Below, one piece after another: positions 1-5,112 of a stretch of DNA of 8,653 bases. Each line of letters begins with the position of its first letter. Position 1 is the first letter of the stretch. The DNA is from an uncultured Clostridia bacterium (GTDB lineage: Bacteria > Bacillota > Clostridia > Christensenellales > Aristaeellaceae). The stretch spans positions 1-8,653 of the forward strand of contig CAKUFB010000106.1 of assembly GCA_934647145.1 (NCBI GenBank), in the 5' to 3' direction. The translations under genes were made by a program, and so were the position numbers. Under the pieces are notes generated by a model, which was not told the DNA's origin, did not search any database, and saw only the letters and a list, made by a program, of their open reading frames with translations.

Positions 1-138
1 GTCAATATCGACAACATAAGCGGCACACTTCATGAGAAAAATACGTCTCTCGAGCTTGCCGAAGAGTTTATTAAAAGCTCTGGAATGCAGGATGAATGGG
101 AAGATGTGCTGCGCGAGTCGATGCCCTCTGATGAATAA
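1..138 (+). CDS. C-terminal end of an unidentified protein (5' truncated)
   Basis: An open frame runs in from the left edge of the window and ends at TAA 136-138, giving the last 45 residues of a protein. The visible part is acidic and probably helical (it ends ...LRESMPSDE), with no motif that I recognise. It is AT-richer than the resident chromosome to the right and lies on the same strand as the methyltransferase, about 150 bases upstream. It could therefore belong to the same accessory block. The frame cannot be tested for a start or ribosome site because they lie outside the window. It could be spurious, but an uninterrupted frame up to a stop just before a promoter region supports a real gene end. 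No function can be assigned. Confidence 0.5.
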   Translation, partial: VNIDNISGTLHEKNTSLELAEEFIKSSGMQDEWEDVLRESMPSDE

Positions 139-142
139 CGTT

Positions 143-181
143 GTATGATGGTAGCGTAAGGGGTACATACCTCTATCATAC
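143..181. repeat. Inverted repeat after the partial upstream gene
   Basis: Perfect 7-base arms GTATGAT (143-149) and ATCATAC (175-181) flank 25 bases. A further GGTA/TACC pairing inside is possible with a bulge. No T run follows, so it is not a clear intrinsic terminator. It could be a weak terminator of the upstream gene or a protein-binding site; neither is shown. Confidence 0.35.
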
Positions 182-217
182 GTGCAGGAAATGCTCTGTT
201 ATTTTCTTTTGATGCCA

Positions 218-246
218 TTGCAAACGCACCGTTCTCATGATATACT
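218..246 (+). promoter_or_regulatory. Promoter of the DNA methyltransferase gene
   Basis: The -35 element is TTGCAA (218-223). A 17-base spacer is followed by the -10 TATACT (241-246, five of six consensus bases), preceded by TGA as an extended -10. The predicted transcript start is near 253. The promoter covers the ATG at 237, which would otherwise give a longer reading frame. This argues that translation starts downstream at 288 or 291. Confidence 0.7.
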
Positions 247-259
247 TGGTCTGCACAAT

Positions 260-273
260 TTTCGCACGCGAAA
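260..273. promoter_or_regulatory. Palindrome between transcript start and ribosome site (candidate operator)
   Basis: TTTCGC and GCGAAA arms are separated by AC, making a 14-base perfect inverted repeat. It lies about 7 to 20 bases after the predicted transcript start and abuts the ribosome-binding sequence AGAAGG (273-278). This is a fitting place for a repressor site. The methyltransferase carries its own N-terminal helix-turn-helix, so self-repression is a reasonable guess. The palindrome is seen; its role is inferred. Confidence 0.4.
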
Positions 274-290
274 GAAGGTATAGACCCGTG

Positions 291-1706
291 ATGCTATCAG
301 TTAAGGAAGCATCCTATAAACTGAAGATTTCCGAGCAACAAGTTCGTTCGCTCCTTAGAAATGGAGACATTTCGGCCTCAATGGTTGGAAAACAGTGGGT
401 AATTCAAGAAGAAGCCTTAGATAAATATGTCACCAATAGTGGATGCATTATTGCTCCCGATGATCGTCCGCGCGTATCGACTGATTTGCCGGATGTCATA
501 GCGTTAAGTTTCTTCTCTGGTGCAATGGGGCTTGACATCGGAATGAAGAATGCTGGCATTCATGCTCTATTGGCGTGTGAATTTGACAAGACTTGTCGAA
601 AGACGATCGTAGAAAATGATCCAGATATTGCACTGATTGGGGATATAAACCACTATACCTCGAAACAAATACTCGAAATGGCTCGGATTCCGAAGGACAC
701 GCCAGTTGACATAATATTTGGTGGCCCGCCATGCCAAGCCTTTAGCACTGCTGGTGCAAGGCGAGGCTTTAACGATAGCAGAGGGAATGTCTTTCTGAAA
801 TATATTGATATCGTTACAGAAATCAGGCCTCGATATGTGGTGATCGAAAATGTTAGAGGTTTACTATCCGCGCCATTTCCATATACGGATGATGAAGATG
901 CTGAAACATTCATTCAGTCGGATAGGACACCCATTAAGGGCGGTGCTTTGCTACATATAATGAAACGTTTGCGTAATGCGGGTTATACCGTTTCGTTTAA
1001 TCTATATAACGCAGCAAACTATGGTGCGCCGCAAATCCGTGAACGTGTTGTCATTATCGGATCTTTAAATGGAAAAAGAGTACCCTTTTTGCATCCTACA
1101 CACTCTGAAAATGCGGAGTATGGGCTTCAAAAATGGCGTACCCTCTCCGACGCATTCTGTGCACTTCCGTCCGATACTATACATCACTACGTAAACTTCC
1201 CTGAGAAAAGGCTGGTTTACTATCGTATGCTAAAGGAGGGCCAGTATTGGAAAGACTTGCCACCAGAGATTGCGAAGGAAGCGATGGGTAATGTATACAA
1301 TTTGGGCGGTGGAAGGACTGGTTTTTATAGGAGGCTTTCATTTCAAAGGCCGTCTCCTACTTTAGTTACTCATCCCGCAATGCCAGCAACCGACCTATGC
1401 CACCCAACGGAAGATAGACCGCTAAGTGTGGAAGAGTATAAATGTATTCAGGAGTTCCCTCAAACATGGAAGATATGTGGGGACATAGAAGAACAGTACA
1501 AGCAAATCGGAAATGCTGTACCAATTAAGTTAGGTGAGGCGATTGGAAAAGCAATACTTGACCATATGCATGGTATTGATCAGGCTGAGATTCCTGGGTT
1601 TCACTACTCACGTTATTTGAATACAGATAATGATTCATGGGAAGCACAGGCAAGGAAAAATATAATTAGCGATGAATGTCGGCAAATGTCGATCTATGAT
1701 CTATAA
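291..1706 (+). CDS. DNA (cytosine-5) methyltransferase with N-terminal helix-turn-helix (type II R-M)
   Basis: This gene transfers a methyl group from S-adenosylmethionine to carbon 5 of cytosine and protects host DNA from the neighbouring endonuclease. With ATG 291 the protein has 471 residues. Residues 1-47 resemble an excisionase/MerR-type helix-turn-helix (MLSVKEASYKL...KVG-like K34...Y46). The m5C motifs are in order: motif I with FFSGAMG at 74-80, ACEFDK at 95-100, motif IV GGPPCQAFS at 144-152 with catalytic Cys148, motif VI ENV at 186-188, motif VIII QIRERVVIIG at 248-257, a recognition region at about 258-345, motif IX around 347-358, and motif X QIGNAVP at 405-411. A tail of about 50 residues follows. 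AGAAGG (273-278) is 12 bases from ATG 291 and 9 from GTG 288, so GTG 288 is an alternative start. ATG 237 falls within the promoter and lacks a ribosome site. All catalytic motifs look intact. If the partner is a TdeIII-type enzyme, GGNCC is the likely target, but this is inferred. Confidence 0.93.
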   Translation: MLSVKEASYKLKISEQQVRSLLRNGDISASMVGKQWVIQEEALDKYVTNSGCIIAPDDRPRVSTDLPDVIALSFFSGAMGLDIGMKNAGIHALLACEFDKTCRKTIVENDPDIALIGDINHYTSKQILEMARIPKDTPVDIIFGGPPCQAFSTAGARRGFNDSRGNVFLKYIDIVTEIRPRYVVIENVRGLLSAPFPYTDDEDAETFIQSDRTPIKGGALLHIMKRLRNAGYTVSFNLYNAANYGAPQIRERVVIIGSLNGKRVPFLHPTHSENAEYGLQKWRTLSDAFCALPSDTIHHYVNFPEKRLVYYRMLKEGQYWKDLPPEIAKEAMGNVYNLGGGRTGFYRRLSFQRPSPTLVTHPAMPATDLCHPTEDRPLSVEEYKCIQEFPQTWKICGDIEEQYKQIGNAVPIKLGEAIGKAILDHMHGIDQAEIPGFHYSRYLNTDNDSWEAQARKNIISDECRQMSIYDL

Positions 1707-1752
1707 AAAACGGGCTGCACTCCTGCATTCGAAGGAGTACAGCCCGTTTTTT
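1705..1752. terminator. Bidirectional terminator shared by the convergent R-M genes
   Basis: Arms at 1705-1724 and 1733-1752 pair over 20 bases with a single C/A mismatch (1718/1739) and an 8-base loop. The outer ends are six A's on one side and six T's on the other, so either strand gives a GC-rich stem followed by a U run. The TAA of the methyltransferase (1704-1706) and the TAA of the endonuclease (1751-1753, minus) overlap the A and T runs. Confidence 0.93.
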
Positions 1753-2500
1753 ATCTCATTTTCATAATCATACGCCTTGTTTTCCTGCCGACTTCTTTAG
1801 CAATGTTCAATATCTCATCGTAACAACCATCTCCGCCTAGGGTATCCCAGTACTCTCGACCGATGAGTACAACATCATCATGCCGAAAATCGAATATGCC
1901 CATAGGAGGATTATGAGCATAACTGAGCTTATTCTCTCCATATGGATTATAATATAGTCCGAAATACGCATGACATTGAGGATCATCAAGGGTTAGGGTT
2001 AAGATATCTTTTTTCGCTACAGCCGTCTGATCAATATTCGGTTTAACAGTTTTAATGCTTACATAATGATTGATCCCTTCTTTAGTCCACCATAAATCTG
2101 AAATGACACGCACCTTATGAGTATGGCCGGTTTTCCTTGCGGACTTAACTTCATTCAACGATGATTCCCAATCCCTATGCCCCCTATGATCACGCAAGGA
2201 TTGTATATGATCGTCGATAGCGTTTAAATAGCCCACGTCCATTTCCACATAGGTTTCTTTTTGACGACAGGCATCATCAGCACCACCAGAGAGAGCTGCA
2301 ATTCTTGATATTTCCTCAATAACCCGCTGTCCGAAAGAGGTACTGAATGAGCGTTCAAATCTACTCCAGAAAAGTGCTTCCTCAGACAAAAGGGCGGCAT
2401 GGAAAGGACGATAGGTTTCTTCTCCTTCCATACGATGTATCGTATTCTGCACGCAAGTTATAAACTCATCAGCTATCATCTTCTTATAGCAATCGTTCAT
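1751..2500 (-). CDS. Type II restriction endonuclease, TdeIII/MjaII-like
   Basis: This 249-residue protein is the probable cleaving partner of the convergent cytosine methyltransferase. An N-terminal stretch FERSFSTSFGQ (48-58) and a later IKTVKPN block (149-155) followed by DQTAVAKK match my recollection of the TdeIII/MjaII family, whose characterised members cut GGNCC. The assignment rests on recall, not a search. Asp135 with Ser148-Ile149-Lys150 looks like a PD-(D/E)XK core (D-x12-SxK) with Ser where Glu or Asp is usual. The start ATG (2500-2498) has AAGGAG at 2514-2509, 8 bases upstream, and a promoter at 2563-2535. The gene is low in GC compared with the right half of the window, as often seen for transferred R-M genes. 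The partnership with the methyltransferase is strongly supported by position and shared terminator; the recognition site is inferred. Confidence 0.8.
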   Translation of the reverse strand: MNDCYKKMIADEFITCVQNTIHRMEGEETYRPFHAALLSEEALFWSRFERSFSTSFGQRVIEEISRIAALSGGADDACRQKETYVEMDVGYLNAIDDHIQSLRDHRGHRDWESSLNEVKSARKTGHTHKVRVISDLWWTKEGINHYVSIKTVKPNIDQTAVAKKDILTLTLDDPQCHAYFGLYYNPYGENKLSYAHNPPMGIFDFRHDDVVLIGREYWDTLGGDGCYDEILNIAKEVGRKTRRMIMKMR

Positions 2501-2513
2501 GTTCAGCTCTCCT

Positions 2514-2523
2514 TACAATTGTA
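2514..2523. promoter_or_regulatory. Palindrome next to the endonuclease ribosome site
   Basis: TACAATTGTA is a perfect 10-base palindrome that touches the AAGGAG ribosome site (2514-2509 on the minus strand) in the endonuclease leader. It could be an operator. At this length in AT-rich DNA it could also arise by chance, and its sequence differs from the palindrome before the methyltransferase. Confidence 0.25.
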
Positions 2524-2534
2524 TTGCTACAAAA

Positions 2535-2563
2535 ATCATAACACAAAAGGCCTCATTTGTCAC
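2535..2563 (-). promoter_or_regulatory. Promoter of the restriction endonuclease gene
   Basis: On the minus strand the -35 is GTGACA (2563-2558, five of six consensus bases). The spacer is 17 bases and the -10 is TATGAT (2540-2535, five of six). TGT directly before the -10 gives an extended -10 element. This is a strong sigma-A promoter. The endonuclease therefore has its own transcription, separate from the methyltransferase. Confidence 0.7.
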
Positions 2564-2633
2564 TACCCTAACCGTCGTTTGTCTTGTGCTAAAACAAGCA
2601 GTAGAACGGTGCTTTATACAGAAAACAAGTTTG

Positions 2634-2717
2634 ATGGCAGCCGCCAAAGTCAAGCACATCGCTGGCAAGACTTACAGCATTAAGCACGCTTGTACGCATC
2701 GTGGTGTCTTTGAGTAA
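2634..2717 (+). pseudogene. Short possible gene remnant, 27 residues
   Basis: ATG 2634 opens a 27-residue frame ending at TAA 2715-2717 (MAAAKVKHIAGKTYSI...THRGVFE). It has no ribosome site before it and no family that I recognise. Its balanced, basic composition looks more protein-like than the surrounding frames. It may be the 3' end of a gene lost when the R-M cassette entered. It may equally be chance. Apart from this, the 423 bases between the endonuclease start and the next gene hold the endonuclease promoter and a possible structured segment at 2758-2828. Confidence 0.2.
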
Positions 2718-2757
2718 CTTTAATCCTAAAACCACAAAGTCCACCAACAGGGCGTTT

Positions 2758-2828
2758 ATTTGTGCCCATGGAGATTATAGCCACGGCGGCACGAAAACGC
2801 GGTTAGTGGGCGCGCAGCGGCCACAAAT
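2758..2828. other. Non-coding segment with nested inverted repeats
   Basis: Arms ATTTGTG (2758-2764) and CACAAAT (2822-2828) are perfect complements. Inside them GTGCC (2762-2766) can instead pair with GGCAC (2788-2792), and several GC-rich complementary blocks lie between 2785 and 2820. No good reading frame covers the segment. It could fold as RNA in the leader of the gene that starts at 2924, or be a protein-binding or element-end sequence. No known riboswitch pattern was recognised. Confidence 0.3.
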
Positions 2829-2923
2829 TTCTTTAAAAGACAGTTCAGAGCTTGCTTTTTGACCACCCGTGCGTAAGCTGTGACTCAGCCGCGAGGCACA
2901 CAACAATACGGGAGGTATTCATC

Positions 2924-3559
2924 ATGGAATGCGGAAAGCTCACAGCGAAACTTCGGGACGCGGTGCCGGTTTGCTTCATTGAGAACGGCAAGGAGGTCAA
3001 GCGCTTCAAGAACATCGAAATTCCCGACGAGATCAAGAAGCTGCCCTATCAGGACTTCGAATTCAGTGTACCGGTAACAGGGGCCATCACTTTCAAGATC
3101 ATGTTCGAGGAAGGTATTTTGCCGAAAGTCTGGCCGGAAGCGCGGACACGCAAGAGCCGGAAAGCCAAGCCAGAGGAAGCGCCCATGCCGGAAAGAATCA
3201 CAGTTGGGCTCCAGGCAACATTGGAGCAAGCGGAGGCCGAGGGCCAGCCTGTGGCAGAAATCGCCGAAGCAGCCGCGCAGGGCGCGGAGATCACTGCCGA
3301 ATTAAATGGGCAGGAATTGACCATCACGGCCCATGAGCTGGAGAAAATGGAAGCGCCCTTCAACGTGACCGGCGAACGCCGCAAGGCGCTGGTAGAGGCG
3401 GTTAAGGCTTTCGTAGACGCACCTGCTATATATCAGAATGCGCCCAGCTTCGCCTATGTCATCGGCGATTACACGGTCAGTAAGACCGGCACGGTATCCG
3501 GCCCGGCAAACGAGGCGCTCATGGCAGCGCTGAATGCGAAAGGTTTCATTGCAGAATAA
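2924..3559 (+). CDS. Hypothetical protein, 211 residues, unrecognised
   Basis: I do not recognise this protein. ATG 2924 has GGGAGG (2910-2915) 8 bases upstream, a strong reason for this start. There is no signal peptide or membrane segment, so it is probably cytoplasmic. Residues 1-70 look like a compact beta-rich domain (FIENGKEVKRFKN, then VTGAITFKIMFEEGILPKVWPE). A basic, proline-containing linker follows (about 73-90, RTRKSRKAKPEE). Next is an acidic, alanine-rich helical stretch (95-125), and then a C-terminal part with ELNGQELTITAHELEKME and a YVIGDYTVSKTGTVSG segment. It ends at its own terminator (3579-3602). Composition is intermediate between the R-M genes and the resident chromosome. 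Accessory-gene status in a mobile or integrated element is a guess from position. Confidence 0.8.
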   Translation: MECGKLTAKLRDAVPVCFIENGKEVKRFKNIEIPDEIKKLPYQDFEFSVPVTGAITFKIMFEEGILPKVWPEARTRKSRKAKPEEAPMPERITVGLQATLEQAEAEGQPVAEIAEAAAQGAEITAELNGQELTITAHELEKMEAPFNVTGERRKALVEAVKAFVDAPAIYQNAPSFAYVIGDYTVSKTGTVSGPANEALMAALNAKGFIAE

Positions 3560-3578
3560 GAGGTTTTGAACCACATTT

Positions 3579-3602
3579 TCCCGGCAAATAGCCGGGATTT
3601 TT
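3579..3602 (+). terminator. Intrinsic terminator after the 211-residue protein gene
   Basis: Stem TCCCGGC (3579-3585) pairs with GCCGGGA (3591-3597) around the loop AAATA and is followed by a short T run (3598-3602). It lies 20 bases after the stop codon at 3557-3559. Confidence 0.9.
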
Positions 3603-3750
3603 GTTCTTAAGGGTGTCCATTACTACATGATTTAAGAAGTTGAACATAGTGGAAAGCGAAATTTCGAGGGGTGCATGGGCTGAGTGTGATTATGCTAACT
3701 ACTGTCGGATAGGACAGTTATCCGGCGATCCAGTCCGCGCGTCAGATCGC
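3603..3750. other. Gene-free junction between accessory and resident DNA
   Basis: No credible gene is seen here. Base composition rises from AT-rich to GC-rich around 3720. Two inverted repeats are present: TTCTTAA (3604-3610) with TTAAGAA (3632-3638), and ACTGTC (3701-3706) with GACAGT (3713-3718). A tRNA, integrase or duplicated end sequence that would prove an insertion edge was not found within the window. Confidence 0.4.
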
Positions 3751-3796
3751 AAAAAGAGCCTCTGTCGGCGCCCAGCCAGGCGTCTTCAGAGGCTCT
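3751..3796 (-). terminator. Intrinsic terminator of the secreted-protein gene
   Basis: On the minus strand, AGAGCCTCTG (3796-3787) pairs perfectly with CAGAGGCTCT (3764-3755). A second short stem (3784-3779 with 3772-3767) can form inside it across a 2x2 mismatch. A T run (3755-3751) ends the structure. It lies about 30 bases after the stop codon. Confidence 0.9.
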
Positions 3797-3827
3797 CGCT
3801 TCACTTGAACAGGCTCAGAAGGCGAAG

Positions 3828-4952
3828 TCATTCACGGATGCGCGCTTCCCACAGCGCCATCGTCCGATCCGTCATGGCGTTCCACGAGTCGGAAAGCGCC
3901 GCGCTTGTGCCGAGCACCTGGCTCCAGCTTTCCGCGCGTTTGTTCTGGAACAGCTCCGAGAACTGAACGGAATCGGCGCAGGCGCTCAGCACAGGCAGCC
4001 ATGCGTCCAGCTCTCCCGGCGCGGCGGTGAGCGCGCGGACGTTCTGCCCGACCGTCATGGACAGGTTGATCCCGTCATTGTACTCCAGCGAGGAAACGGC
4101 GGCGGAGTACACGCCCTCCGTCCGCGTCCCGTTCGCCAGCGTCGCCTCGCCATAGAGGAGCGCGTCGTCCGGCTCACCGCCCAGCGTCTGAAGGAGGCGG
4201 AACGAGCCGCCCAGTCCCTGATAAAAGCCCTCGAAATAGCCCTGCGTGGTCGCCTCGGGCATCACAAAGAGCGTGTCGCCGCCGGCGTTGCTGCTCTGCG
4301 CCAGCGCGGCGCCCTCGGCGGACTGAAAGCCGGTTCCGCAAAGCTGGATGTAGATTTCCCGCTGCGGCTGCGCCGGGTCGTACACGTCGATGATGTAGCT
4401 GATCAGGTCGCCGCCCGTCTGAACCGCCCATCCCCTGGGGATCTGCAGGGTGAAATAGCCGTCCGGCTGCTCGTAGGTCTCATACTCGACGCCCGGATCG
4501 GCTTGCGAAGTCCCTTCCTCCTGCACAGCGTCGCCCTGCTTTTCCATGAGCGTCCGCAGATAGCCCTTCAGCAGGCTCAGGTTTTCGACCTCGTACCGCT
4601 TTCCCTCCGACGTAACCGCAGTATTGCCCTCAAACCTCAGCGTCAGCCTCCCGTCCTCCGTGTTGACCGCGACGGTCAGGCCGTCGTCCAGAACGCCCCT
4701 GTCGCTTTCGCCGGTGACCAGGAGCGCCTGAATCAGCGCGTAGACGCCGTTTATGGCCGTCGAATCGGTCACGGTCGCCTCCTGCACGCCCCCCTCCGTG
4801 GAGAAGGAAAACTGAATGGACGTGATGGCGGACGCGGGTGCGTTGACGACGCCTTCGTATTCCGGCCACGATACCTGTTCGGACTGCGCATGCGCCGCGC
4901 CGAAGCAGACGAGCATGAGCAGCGCAAGCGCTGAAGCAAACCACCTTTTCAT
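3828..4952 (-). CDS. Secreted protein of unknown function
   Basis: The protein has 374 residues with a clear signal peptide: MKR, a hydrophobic core, and an AHA-QS cleavage site after residue 22. The Cys at 16 lacks a proper lipobox, so export through signal peptidase I is likelier than lipid anchoring. Residues about 35-140 form one region (ITSIQFSFSTEGG, then a region rich in T, V and charged residues). A second region from about 155 contains YFTLQIPRGWAVQTGGDL and VYDPAQPQREIY, a pattern that I associate with uncharacterised extracytoplasmic domains of Clostridia. No catalytic motif is visible. The start ATG (4952-4950) has AGGAGG (4968-4963) 10 bases upstream. The gene stands alone, with its own promoter and terminator, and is divergent from the FliB-like gene. 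The function is unknown. Confidence 0.85.
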   Translation of the reverse strand: MKRWFASALALLMLVCFGAAHAQSEQVSWPEYEGVVNAPASAITSIQFSFSTEGGVQEATVTDSTAINGVYALIQALLVTGESDRGVLDDGLTVAVNTEDGRLTLRFEGNTAVTSEGKRYEVENLSLLKGYLRTLMEKQGDAVQEEGTSQADPGVEYETYEQPDGYFTLQIPRGWAVQTGGDLISYIIDVYDPAQPQREIYIQLCGTGFQSAEGAALAQSSNAGGDTLFVMPEATTQGYFEGFYQGLGGSFRLLQTLGGEPDDALLYGEATLANGTRTEGVYSAAVSSLEYNDGINLSMTVGQNVRALTAAPGELDAWLPVLSACADSVQFSELFQNKRAESWSQVLGTSAALSDSWNAMTDRTMALWEARIRE

Positions 4953-5003
4953 ACTGGGAACGCCTCCTCTGATCGTTATATTTTACCTGCAGAACCTGTC
5001 TCT

Positions 5004-5032
5004 ATTATACCACAGACCGGCGCTTCTTCCTA
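5004..5032 (-). promoter_or_regulatory. Promoter of the secreted-protein gene
   Basis: The minus-strand -10 is a perfect TATAAT (5009-5004) preceded by TGG, an extended -10. The best -35 at 17 bases, TAGGAA (5032-5027), matches only three of six bases, so the promoter probably depends on the extended -10. The flanking bases closely resemble those of the promoter before the lipase-like gene at 7864-7892. Confidence 0.65.
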
Positions 5033-5059
5033 GTGAAAAGATGCTTAAAATCCATTTTA

Positions 5060-5088
5060 TTGACAAATACAGCCTGTCGGCGTATAAT
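5060..5088 (+). promoter_or_regulatory. Perfect consensus sigma-A promoter of the FliB-like gene
   Basis: TTGACA (5060-5065), a 17-base spacer and TATAAT (5083-5088) match the housekeeping consensus at every position. The predicted transcript start near 5095 leaves a leader of only about 18 bases, which begins almost at the ribosome site AAGGAGG (5099-5105). There is no room for a regulatory leader RNA. Confidence 0.9.
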
Positions 5089-5112
5089 GTTTCTCCATAA
5101 GGAGGAATGATT

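Noticed and set aside
237..290. Upstream ATG at 237 as the methyltransferase start
   Set aside because: It lies within the promoter between -35 and -10, has no ribosome site, and would add a hydrophobic, family-atypical stretch before the helix-turn-helix.
3600..3760. tRNA gene as an insertion target at the composition step
   Set aside because: No cloverleaf arms or T-loop sequence could be found on either strand in this stretch.
3640..3966. Small plus-strand frame across the secreted-protein terminator
   Set aside because: It crosses a strong terminator and the 3' end of an opposing gene, has no ribosome site, and has an Arg/Ser/His-rich shadow composition.
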